Source of the DNA: Temnothorax longispinosus
Taxonomy: Eukaryota > Arthropoda > Insecta > Hymenoptera > Formicidae
Assembly (NCBI RefSeq): GCF_030848805.1
Contig: NC_092359.1
Span: forward strand, 21,045,579-21,109,578
Reading direction: 5' to 3'
Length of the DNA: 64,000 bases
Part shown: positions 52,931-63,400 of the stretch, piece by piece
Numbering within the stretch: position 1 is the first letter of the stretch
Layout: each line of letters opens with the position of its first letter
Made by a program: the position numbers and the translations under genes
The notes under the pieces: model-generated
Databases searched by the model: none
Told to the model about the DNA's origin: nothing
What the model saw: the letters and a program-made list of their open reading frames with translations, nothing else

Positions 52931-54644
52931 TTGCTTCTTTTTATGTAAAATACAGAAGAGTTCTGATACAGCTGACTATAAATATTCGAAAATTATTTTT
53001 AGTTGCTTAAAATCCAGTTTGAATAGATATTCAATGATCTAGCTAGGTACTTGTGTATACAGAATGAAGAAAATAAACGCGCTTTATTCTGATCTCTACA
53101 TTCAGATACGGATTTACGAACAAATGCGATGCACCACAAACAATAACACTTCCCGCGATCCATAAATAAGCCGCAAATGTACTCAACGGTACAATTGACC
53201 ATAAAACCGACTCCCCGATGCGAACCTCCGAGTTGCTGATTGTGTCCGAGGGGTCAAAATACAAAAAGTAAAATCACAGAAGTGAGGAAAAACCCGGGGC
53301 GAGTGTTTCTCCGCAAATAGCAGTAGGCACTTATACTGACGATGCGACACATTATCCTACATATCGTACCGATTAAAACTATTCCGGATCGCATGTCGCG
53401 ACGCGAGTTTGTAACGTTTCTGCTTATCGCACCTCGCTCTTATCAGCCTTCTATTAGCGAGAAGCATTTCCGTCGTACAAGGCGATATGGTACAACGCTA
53501 TTTTCTCTGGCAACGATGAAAAAAAAAAAGACGTCTGAGTTTTACGATTAGGATCGAGTTAAAAGCCAGAAGTTCTACTTAAGCTTTGCAAATCGCTTTT
53601 CCCTTTTCGCTTGCACGTGCAAACGCGCGATGGCACGTAGTGGAATTAAACATGCAAGGTGTCAAGTGAAGAAGTGCAAGATCGCTAAAAGCGTTACCGT
53701 GGCTCGTATACAGTCGAGCCGCGTGCATTACCGGCATCAATGAATACCCGGTTTCGTTCCGTGGAGCCGATCGCCTGCCATTAGAGCCCGATATAAGCTC
53801 GGCGCGCAAGTAATACCATTGCAGTAATACTATTCAATCGAACGAGCAGCGGGGAGAGATAGGCGGATTCCAGTCACCAAGTCACGTAGCGATCAAATAT
53901 AAATTTTATACCGCTGCTCGCGGCAGACGCGGGTGGCGAAATCGGAGAGACAGACAGGCTCGCGTAGACTATCGATTCTAGTGCCGAATTCGCTGCCGAG
54001 CACCGATTCGATACCACGTTGCACGTCACTCAAGGGAACAAGCCGATCAATACCTCGTCTTACGGTCAATAATAACCGAAGCTGACAGCACGATTGTACT
54101 GTAAATGCGGTCCGGGATGCGCGTGAACGAGGGGGATCGATCTCGGGGTTCGGCGGTACCGTCTTCGTCCTCGACGGCACTCTTTCCCCTCGTTTAAGGG
54201 GCGAGATGTACTTCTCGCGCGCAAATCGGGCGCGACGTGTGCCCTCCCACCCCCCGCGACTATGATTATTACGATTTCTCGCGTGCCACCGCGGCAGAAA
54301 CGATGAATTCCACGGGACGTGCGAGCGACGGCCGGAGTAGTTCTCGCCGAGCCGATTACATTCTTACGTATACGGGCGCTTCAAACGCGGTCGGCCACCC
54401 CCTCGCGACTACGGGTACACGCGACTGCCGACTACCCTCGTGCGATCCAAGGGGAGTTGCGGTAGTCGCCGACGTCCCGACGTTCGCCGGCATACCGGCG
54501 CACGATTTTCGCTACGGACATGCACGCGTTGCCGTGTGCCGCCGTTGTTATCTATACGCTTACCTTTCAACCTTCGACTTCCGACCCCCCTTAATCAGGA
54601 GCGTAGCGGCCGCGGACTCGCCCGCGAACAATCGACGCGCGAGG

Positions 54645-54849
54645 ATGCCGGAAGTGCTCCTCGATGCGCGAAACGGAGCGAGGGGTGAGGCGTATAATCA
54701 CCGGCTATTAAGGACTGACGCTGATCCACAACCTGCAATTTGAATTATATTCGCTAATATTCCAAGTTTAAAATTATGTATTTATCGACTATGTTCTTCA
54801 AATTTTATGAAATAATTTTATGTACAAAATCTCTTGTCGCTGAATCGTG
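54645..54849 (+). repeat. Copy 1 of a diverged duplicated segment
   Basis: Aligns with 56237-56458 in the same orientation. Shared blocks include CACTCCTCGATG-like and GTGAGGCG words near the start, ATCACCGGCTAT, CCTGCAATTTGAATTAT, AATATTCCAAGTT and CTTGTCGCTGAATCGTG at the end. Identity looks roughly 75-80% with small indels. The beginning is GC-rich and the rest AT-rich. No protein is conserved between the copies, because frames break in copy 2. It could be a dispersed repeat family or an old local duplication. Confidence 0.75.
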
Positions 54850-56236
54850 CGGATGCACTCTTACTCGCAGATTTATATTAATTAATTTCTCATTAACAAT
54901 TGAGTAATTCAGTAAAGAACATTTTTATTCAATTTGACTCAAGCTACTTGTTCACGAGAGATGCCCAGGTAATTAGCAAACATCCTAGCTGTATATGCAG
55001 ATGAATTTTCTGTTATCATCCTTACATAATATTGTGTTGTGATCGTTGGTAGTTCCTCGAGAACGATTCCAAGCGACTTTACGTAATGTATTGCACGAGT
55101 GGCACGAGATAATTGTATCAATAATTTCTAACATTATCGATTACTACCAACTCTGTACTTTTAACAAGTATACATTTATGTCAAGAAACTTTTTCTCGAT
55201 ATTGTATGCGATTGATGTCGACACTCGCAGTTTACTATATGTACATACGTACACATGCATAAAATAAAACGAGCAAAAATGCTTGGAAAAAGATACGAAA
55301 GCAACGTACAAAACTTCCACTGATAGCGAACTATCTGATTTTGCATTTATCACGCCGGCGACGCATATGTATCTTCAGAAAAATCAATTATAAAAAAAAG
55401 AGACGTGAGAGAAACATAAATTCTCTCGTGTTGTTTACTGTCGAAAATTTTTTTGTCGAAACCCATTCAAGCGCCGCTCTCGAATACCTATTATGTGTAA
55501 AAAATTACCTGTTCAATGACTCGAGCGATTACATGTTTCCTTTTAAAAGTTTCATGAGTCGTAAAATGAAACTTTACACCGAAAAGATAAAAGGTTACTG
55601 CTGTTATCGATGAGATACTGTTAAAGATAGCCAGATTTGAATTTTTCGTGACTATCAAGCGGTAAACCCGGGAATAATTGAAGAGTATATGAATACATAT
55701 TATCGAGACATTATTTGATATAAATATCTTATGTATGTAGTAATTGAATTTATTAAGTGTGCTATTATTTTACAGACGCTTTATAAATAAGGATATATAT
55801 GTTTACGATGTAATAATGTCAATGTACTAAAAAATAAGATTTTTTTTAATTCCTTAAACAAACTTCTAGAGTAAATTCTTCATATGCAAAGAACAATATT
55901 GTAATGAGAAAGAAGTTCTTAAATTTATGTAAAAAAATGTGTGAAAAGTTATCATTTATAGAAAATTAAATTTACCAACAAAATTTTGAAGTGACAAAAT
56001 CAGACCAATTAAGTCACAATTAACAAGAGATGTGTCTTCCATCTAATTAAATCCTTTAGACTTTTATATGCAGGAATACTTAAAATTTCTTGTATATTTA
56101 ATTATATTATACAATTGTATGTATAATTCAAAAGGGAAGAAATGCTGCATCAACATATTTTTCATACTTACGACACCATTCTGTAACTTTCTTGGAACTT
56201 CCGAAAGGGTAAGGCAGTCCATAATCCGAAGATGCA

Positions 56237-56458
56237 ATGTCGGAAGCACTCCTCGATGAGTGAAGCGGAGTAATTTAAGAGTGAGGCGCGATCACCGGCT
56301 ATCATAAAAACTGGCGCCGATAGACAGCCTGCAATTTGAATTATTTCGTCAATATTCCAAGTTGAAAATTACGTACTTATCAATTACGTTCCTCAAATTT
56401 TAAGTATAATATGGAATAACTTTATATATATAAAATGTCTCTTGTCGCTGAATCGTGT
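56237..56458 (+). repeat. Copy 2 of a diverged duplicated segment
   Basis: The partner of 54645-54849, about 1.6 kb downstream in direct orientation, slightly longer because of insertions in its AT-rich part. Both end at CTTGTCGCTGAATCGTG, which suggests a real element boundary. The sequence between the copies encodes nothing that I recognise, so calling these the LTRs of one element is not supported. Confidence 0.75.
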
Positions 56459-57878
56459 ATAGTGAGTTCGATGTGTACATATTCAACCAGATGTAGGAGA
56501 CTTTGAACATTTCTTGTGAATTACAACTTGATATTGATCAGTTAAAAATTTTGTTATTGAATCTAATCTTTAAATGACAACTTCTCACACATTTTCGGAC
56601 ATAGCTTTATAAAATTTTTTATTCACTATACGATGTAAAGAAATCGCTCCAAAGGTTTGTCAAAGAAATATGAAAATATCCATCAATATCCTGCAATACT
56701 GCTTTTTTTTCATAGTTATTATTCATACATGGAACACAGGGGGGATAACAACAAAAATGCGATTTTTTTTATTAAAATCGAATATGCCGCAGATATATAT
56801 GTACATATCCATGAATTAAACGAGGTAATATTAAAAATTGCGGAACTAATATTACATGAGTCAACCGTATAAGATTCTCGGTGCTGTTAGTGCTGTAGCA
56901 AACATTTGTTTTGATTTTTACATCTCCCTCCCCCTCTCTTCTCGGACGGTCCATAGGATTCTGCACGAGAGATGGTTATCAAAATCTATCGACTACATAT
57001 CATTGGCGCGGCGCCCTTTTTTCTCTCCCCATGCCAAAGTTCAGCGGACTATTGATTCATCAGCATACAAAACGTTATACGCCGCTCGCGCCCAACGAAA
57101 CCTCTATTTCCAATTTTATTAATCTCTTCAATCTGCCGCTACGGTATATATATTTGTTATTTTTTCAATTTTATTTTTCCCCCCCGATATAAATAAACGT
57201 ATCTCGCCACCGATTTGTTACGACCACGATACGAACGTGAAAATAATTCTGTCGTTATGTGACTATCCCTACCTTTTCGTTAACTAAAGAATGACGCGTA
57301 CACGGGACATGTTTTATTGGCAACAAATATCGTCTACAGGGCGATTTTTCGTATCGCACTTTACCACATATACCAATACCTACGTTCGTTAATTATATAC
57401 CGTACTTACAGATTTGTGACGCAACGCAAAGCTGATAAAAATGTCGTTTAGAAGCATCTTGTAAATGAGGTAAAAGTTGTGAAATAGAGTAAAGTCGAAA
57501 ATTGTATTGTGAGGTTATTATACATCGCTTTTATACATATATTCGATATAAGAGGCTTACCACGTCGCCGTCGGTCACCGGTTTCCATCCGAGACACATT
57601 TGGCGGCAACGTCCCCAACTCTCTCCAATCGGATTCGCAATATGGCCGCCGGCGGGTATCACGTGACCGATAGAGACCGACTGACCGGCGGATCGGCGCT
57701 CCCTCTGTCCCTCTTTGCCGGAATCCCTCTCGTTTGTTTTTACGACCGTAGGCGGCGTATAGGCCTATAGGCCAGCGTAGGCGCCGGCCACGGCACCACG
57801 AGTTCGCCGGCGTGGCCGTGAACGTGTCTCGTCTGTACGTAAATACGTAAACTGTCGTGCTCCACACACGAGCTAACG

Positions 57879-59721
57879 ATGTTAGTGCTCCTAATTGCGA
57901 TATGCATTCTATCCGGCGCGCACGCCGCGCACCTCGAGCGGGTGCACGACGAGGAACTCCTGAATCTCATGAAAGTCGAAAAATACGTGATCGTTCTATT
58001 TAGTAAGTTTGTTTCTTTCTTTTTTCTCCTCCCTCCTTTGTTTTCTGCTTTGTTGTCGTTCTCAAGCGGCTTTTCAGGCGAAAAGAGGAAAATATTGCTC
58101 GGCGAGATACTAATTATATGTCATTTTTATTTTATTTATGTATATTACTTCCCGATTGTTATATTCTTATGTTGCAAATTGGAGTTGACATAAGGCTCCA
58201 TGATCTTATCCCTCAGGAATGTTGCAGTTCGTAATTTTTTCCCTTCGGCCAGTGATCCTGACAGAAAATGTTTGCTATAATTGATCTCTCGAAAAGGCAC
58301 ACAATTTTGCCAATCAGTTATATTTTATTAAAATATTATGTAAGCCGCGAAACGCTACGATCCTCCTTCTAACTGTGAATACATGATAACAACTTTGTGA
58401 TTTGCCTTTAATATTACAAAATCTTACAATTACTAATGGCGATACTTTTATTTGCAGCGACCAATGACTGTGAAGACTGCAATACGTATGAGAGAAAGCT
58501 GGCTCACTTGCGGGAGGATCTGGTCGATGCCATGTCCGCATGGGTTGTTAAGACTGTTGATAGTCAATTACTTCAATTATATAGCAATGCTAGAGAACCT
58601 GTTCTACTGTTTTTCCGACATGGGATTCCCTTGTTGTACGACGGTACGGATTTAACAAGAAATTACACTTGGATTACAATTAGATTTTTTTGATCATTTA
58701 ATTGCGCTCTGTGATAGTACATGCTTTATTATCCCGTATACATTTATGATATGTCGCTACGTATATTCTCTTATTTCTGTGCTCGTAAATCTGCAGTTGC
58801 ACTATAGATTTTTATGTTGCATCTTCTTCCACAGGACCTTTGGAGGACGAGGACATAATAAATACGTTTACGGACAATAAAGCACCCACAGTAAAGGAAC
58901 TTACGGACGACACATTTGAGCATTTAACTCAAGCAAGCAGCGGTGCCACGACTGGCGATTGGTTCGTTATGTTGTAAGTCTCGGGCCTTATGTCTACATC
59001 TATAGAAATTATTTAATTCATTTTATAACTAACGGCAGTACATTCTAATCACGGTTTATAATGTCAGTTACAGCACGGACTGTGTACAATGCTTGCGCAT
59101 GATGGCAAAGTGGGAAACGGTCGGTGCCAAACTTAAACACAGATTAAATGTAGCACTTGTTAATAAAGCCACAACTGGGGTTTCCACAGCCAGGAGATTT
59201 AATGTTTATAATACTCCACAATTTATGCTGTAAGCATATAGATATAAATTAATGTTTGATACCTTGAACGATATTTATATTATATAAATGCATTGTGGGA
59301 TAAGCACAAATTGAAAAGATGACATAGATTAATGCATTTTACTTGTACAGATTTAGGCATGGCAAAATGTATCGGTACGATTCGACGACGTACGATATTG
59401 CTTCCTTAATAGCATTTGCTAAAGAATGGTACAAAGATATAAGGCCAGAAGAAGTACCTCCACTTCCAAGCTTCTTGTAAGTTTAAAGATCCGTTTAGTT
59501 ACTTAAAAATTTATTGTTTTAACTTATTTGTTAGTTTGTACATATATTAATGTATCATATTGTTTTCCAGTGATGAATACACAAAAATAATTCTAAACTT
59601 TCTCTATGAAAATCCGTGGATACTCAAGCTAACTAGCATTTGCATTGGGGTACTAGTTATTGTTCTAGCAGCTATTAAATGTATGCAATCGGATGAAACT
59701 CCAGAGGAAAAAGAAGACTAA
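57879..59721 (+). CDS. Two-domain thioredoxin-like transmembrane protein of the ER type, six exons
   Basis: Exons are 57879-58002, 58458-58643, 58835-58973, 59068-59229, 59351-59476 and 59571-59721. All junctions are GT-AG and the phases fit (1, 1, 2, 2, 2), giving 888 nt or 295 residues. There is a signal peptide (1-17) and a first thioredoxin-like module with C46-E-D-C49 and a Pro at 89 in the REPVLLFFRHG strand. A second module has FYSTDCVQC (CXXC at 155-158) and the cis-Pro strand NTPQFMLFRHG (Pro200). One transmembrane helix (about 264-281) and a short acidic tail ending EEKED follow. The layout matches PDI/TMX-type oxidoreductases of the ER membrane, with the catalytic part in the lumen. 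Both CXXC pairs are kept, so disulfide exchange is possible, but EDC and VQC are not the classical CGHC. Orthology to a specific TMX or TXNDC protein is not assigned. It is convergent with the ELMOD gene downstream. Confidence 0.92.
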
Positions 59722-61680
59722 ATCTATTGCATTTGATCTGCCAAAAATATATTACGAATGTTTCTCTGTACGGACTATTGTCTAGTGCTGAAAATAATTT
59801 TTGATTGTACATTAAGTTATTGCACATATGTGAAAAAATTTTAAGTTTTATAATATTTTTATATATAAATCTATGTCTTTTTCAAAAATATTTTAAAAAT
59901 ATTTATTAAATTGCAAATTTGATGAAATAATTGAGAAATTCGATTATCTCATCGCGCGAAAGTATAATTACAACATTTAGTATACGTGCAATGATATAAA
60001 ATTAAGAATATATTTAATAATTGAAATTATCTTGAAGATTAAGAGAAGATAAATGTGTTTTTCTGCATAATAATCTAATGTACACAAATATTTGCATTGA
60101 TTCACAAAAAATATATTTTTTTACTAGAAATATATCCAAAAAGTTATATAGTATGTAATGTACAGAGACAATGTCTATAACAGCAGCAAATTTAAGAAAG
60201 GCAAAGCGATATCATTAAATTTAAGAATTAAGCTTTAAGCAGATTATGACTACGTTTACACGTCACTATTAATCGGGTTTAGTACATTTGTAATTATAAC
60301 TGAAACGCGTGCTAGTTGTTATTTTATTTCTACTCAACGAAATTTTGATCTTGTCAACAAAATGCAGCAGATACATTTTTGCAATTTTATCTTAAGTTGG
60401 CAATGTAATCATAACTCAACGTTTACACATTTCTCTTCGTCAACGGGTGTAATAACAATTGATATTATAAAACCGGATTTAACAAGCGATTTAACTATAC
60501 ATTTTATGTCAGCAGTTATAATTACTGGATGTTATTAAACCCGATTAATGATGACGTGTAAACATAGTCTATATCAGTTTTGTTAAGAAAAGACTTTTAT
60601 TGTCAAGTCGGCCACATTCCATTAATTGTATGATATTACGTTATGTCCATTGTACATTATTATATCTGTTACTTTGGATTTTATTGCTTTTTTCATATAC
60701 AAATTTTTATGAGCAATCCTTAGATTATGTTTTATTCAGAAGAAGATAGAGAAAAACATATAATCAAATTGTACAAGAATATCTGTTATACATTTTTTAC
60801 AGAAATATATCTTTGATGCTAAAAATTGCAAACTAATCTTCAGATTCCAATTTTTGTATAAGCCACTTTTAATGTGCAATAACGATATAAACTGAAAACA
60901 TAAATTCTATATCGAACACATCTGACAATTTACTTTCATAATTACTTAAAAGTGATATTCTAAACCTTACCTATGTAATTTGCGCGTATATAATAAATTC
61001 TAGTGTTGTGACTTTCTAAAAGCATCATTGTTCTTCCGTGATACAATGACTTGTCAAGCTCAATATCTTTTCTTTAAGTTTTATAATATTCTAAATATGC
61101 TTCGAATTATTTAAAGAATAAAATTCATGAGGCACGATATTGTGATGACCTGATGACCTCGTAAATTATTCAATAGCAAATCTATTTTTGAGACTGAAGT
61201 TCAAACTTCATTAGTGTAATGTAGATTTGCTCTCTTTCTCGCTTTGTTGACAATATTTAAAAATTACTCTGATAAAATTATTGAAATCAATACATGTTAT
61301 ACACAGTAGCTCTAATTTCGTTAAGCAACTTAACGCATCACATACGTGACAAGCGTTATACTCTACGTATAAATACATATTAAGGAAACAGCTAAACGTA
61401 TAGGAACGTATAGCCATCTATTAAATGGAACTATAATAAAACACATATTACATCAAGATACCACTCACATTATATTACTTAAAAAAAAAAAAGCAAAGAT
61501 ATCTATAACGTAGAAGTCAATTGTTAACTTAAATGCCATTTTAAATATCACAACAAAGCCAATATTGTGAAAATATACAACAAAAAATAAGTTCCCTATA
61601 TGCTAGTCTAAAAATTGTACTTATTCCTTAGCCATTTTGGTCTTGTTTCTTACAAATAAAAAGGCAATTTGTATTTCGTA
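59722..61680. other. Convergent 3' intergenic region
   Basis: AT-rich DNA between the stop codons of the plus-strand thioredoxin gene and the minus-strand ELMOD gene, so both 3' UTRs lie here. It contains an inverted-repeat element at 60248-60569 and a 12-A run near 61481. Several ATTAAA and TTTATT words could serve as polyadenylation signals on either strand, and none stands out. Confidence 0.6.
60248..60569. mobile_element. Inverted-repeat DNA transposon remnant (MITE), 322 bp
   Basis: The left end GACTACGTTTACACGTCA is mirrored by the right end TGACGTGTAAACATAGTC. The repeats continue inward (TATTAATCGGGTTTAGTA against TTATTAAACCCGATTAATG, then TAATTATAACTG on both sides) for about 55-60 bp. 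TAT lies on both sides (60245-60247 and 60570-60572), a possible 3-bp target duplication. The core of about 200 bp has no coding capacity. It sits in the 3' region shared by two convergent genes, so it may be transcribed as part of the thioredoxin 3' UTR. Confidence 0.82.
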
Positions 61681-62619
61681 TTAAATATTGTCAACCGCCA
61701 CATTTATCCTGAAAACCGTTGATGGATTAGCTAACGCCATTCTGATACTGTTTTCAAACTTTTCTTGTATCGACGAGAATTCCATCATATTACTAGGCTT
61801 GGACTCGATCCAAAATCCATCAAATTCATAAAATAGATAACAGTAAAACTGATGAAAGGCACGAATCGTCGGCAGGGTCTTGGAGGAATTATATATATGA
61901 GTCTTAGCGCTGCCGTCCCTCAGCAATTTCAAAGCCATGCTCGTGAGATTTATACCGACTATAGCGAATGCGTATCCGTAACGGGGATGATTCGAATGGG
62001 ACAATACGTGCGTGGCCATGCTAGGATACTCTTGAGCAAAATAAACGAGATTCTCCAATCCCAGGATTCCCATCCCGCGAAAATCCGTCTTGGGATCGTC
62101 CCCCTGGAAGCCGATCTCCTGCCACTGCTTGGTCACCCTCGCGTCCAAAGGCTCGTACGGCATCAGGAGGTTCCACAAGTTCAGCAGCTTCTGCTCGTGC
62201 TCCGGATTATCCGCGCTGTATGGCATCTTCCTGAGCTCCTCGCACTCGACGCAGAGCTGACGGTAGCCCCAGATCAGCTCCACGCACTTGCCGAACGACT
62301 TGGCAAAGTCCGGATGCGCCGTGGGATTGATCTTCTTGGTCACCAGCACGGTCCTGATGGCATCCTCGAGAATCTTACGCTCGGTTCTCGTCGTTATTCC
62401 ACGGTGATCGGCGATGTCGTTGAGGTACGCGACGAGGGTCCTGATGTTCGCGTCGCGCGACTGCCCGAGGGTCTCCTCGACGGCAAAAGCGCGCGGCGCC
62501 CCGGACGGCTGTCCGTAGCAGATCCTCTGCAGCTCGCACATCTGCGTGGTGTGGCGCAAGAACCATTTTATCAGGCGCCTGAAGTACCAGCACACCAGGG
62601 CCCAGAAGTACCTGAACAT
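61681..62619 (-). CDS. ELMOD2: ELMO domain-containing protein (ELMOD1/2 family), Arf-family GAP
   Basis: A single exon of 312 residues, typical of ELMOD1/2. It starts with a short aromatic and hydrophobic stretch (MFRYFWALVCWYF), followed by KWFLRH and CELQRICYG, a known ELMOD2-like N-terminus. The ELMO domain covers about residues 110-295. Its signature is WQEIGFQGDDPKTDF then RGMGILGL (166-188), and Arg181 in DFRG corresponds to the conserved arginine needed for GAP activity in this family. HFHQFYCYL-like (AFHQFYCYLFYEFDGFW, 254-270) is also conserved. By family knowledge it stimulates GTP hydrolysis on Arl2 and other Arf-family GTPases, linked to mitochondria, lipid droplets and ciliary or microtubule functions. 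The choice between ELMOD1 and ELMOD2 is not firm; insects usually carry one such gene. The start is supported by the family N-terminus. Divergent from Gen. Confidence 0.95.
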   Translation of the reverse strand: MFRYFWALVCWYFRRLIKWFLRHTTQMCELQRICYGQPSGAPRAFAVEETLGQSRDANIRTLVAYLNDIADHRGITTRTERKILEDAIRTVLVTKKINPTAHPDFAKSFGKCVELIWGYRQLCVECEELRKMPYSADNPEHEQKLLNLWNLLMPYEPLDARVTKQWQEIGFQGDDPKTDFRGMGILGLENLVYFAQEYPSMATHVLSHSNHPRYGYAFAIVGINLTSMALKLLRDGSAKTHIYNSSKTLPTIRAFHQFYCYLFYEFDGFWIESKPSNMMEFSSIQEKFENSIRMALANPSTVFRINVAVDNI

Positions 62620-63400
62620 GCCTGCCCGGACGAGGATCGCGACGATTGTCTGTCAAGAAGCGTCACTCTAAAAGCGCCGTATCACCGCCGTGTTAACCTG
62701 TACCGTGGCCGGTCGTCGTCTCATCCCGACGATTCGTTTTCATCTCGCTGTGTAAATAACATTATGCAAATACAGGGTAGAGAATCCAATAACCTCGCCA
62801 ATGTGTCGCTACCTTCTTTCTCTCCTCCTCCCGAGCGTTTCACCCAGTTTCACCCTCCGAATAAACCGCACAGGCAGTGTAATTTATATCAATATTGCAT
62901 TATGCGCTTGACGTCGATTGTCGTCGATATATGTGTGTCTTTATATCTTTCCGCCTGTATCGCGCCTAGGTATGTACTCGTATTAAATCGTATATCGTGA
63001 TCGTTGACATATATGAAAGAAGCTTTCTATCTTTATCAAACAAAAAATGAAAAAAATTTATGGAATTAATTATAACTGATATATACGTATAATTGTTTAT
63101 ATATATACTTAGCACTTGCAATAGTTGCAATTATAAATATTTGGGATTTTCATGCTCGCGTCCATTTTTGATCTTTGTAGTTACGTCGTCCGACATCCAA
63201 TGAGAGAATCTACTGTCTAGAGACAAAAATGTCACTAGCTAGAATTTCTAGAAAACAAACTTTCCTATTGGGTCGTTGGGCGTCGGACATCGGACGCAGT
63301 GTGAATCTTCCTAATCATAAAAATTTATGGCTGTCGTTCACAGGTGATTACGAAAGTAAACATTGAGGGATTTGATTTGAAATAAGTGCAGTGACGCGAG
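62620..63400. promoter_or_regulatory. Shared divergent promoter region of the ELMOD gene and Gen
   Basis: About 780 bp separates the two start codons, so transcription of both genes probably begins here. CCAAT boxes occur in opposite orientation (CCAAT at 63197-63201 and its complement ATTGG at 63267-63271), each beside a GTCCGAC/GTCGGAC word (63188-63194, 63281-63287). No TATA box is placed convincingly for either gene. Paired, opposed CCAAT motifs are common in bidirectional housekeeping promoters. The assignment is inference from position and motifs. Confidence 0.5.

Larger units (their letters stand above)
51162..57878. other. Intergenic region between the CSPP1-like gene and the thioredoxin gene
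   Basis: The two flanking genes diverge from here (minus to the left, plus to the right), so both promoters must lie within this 6.7 kb. A plus-strand ORF at 51418-51831 (137 codons) and GC-rich open frames at 53.9-54.7 kb have no recognisable content. A diverged duplicated segment (54645-54849 and 56237-56458) and decayed tandem repeats (about 52640-52930) are listed separately. The remainder is AT-rich. The last 400 bp before the thioredoxin ATG is GC-rich and is the likely promoter and 5' UTR. Confidence 0.5.

Noticed and set aside
54237..54743. 168-codon plus-strand ORF in a GC-rich patch
   Set aside because: It has no recognisable domain, other frames on both strands are also open, and its 3' end runs into a repeat whose frame is not conserved in the second copy.
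54645..56458. Duplicated segments as the two LTRs of one retrotransposon
   Set aside because: The sequence between them encodes no gag or pol motifs, the copies are diverged, and no TG...CA ends or target duplication could be seen.
61852..63000. 382-codon plus-strand ORF, the second longest in the window
   Set aside because: Over most of its length it is the exact antisense of the ELMOD coding exon, which has clear family motifs. Its translation has no domain and it then crosses the shared promoter.
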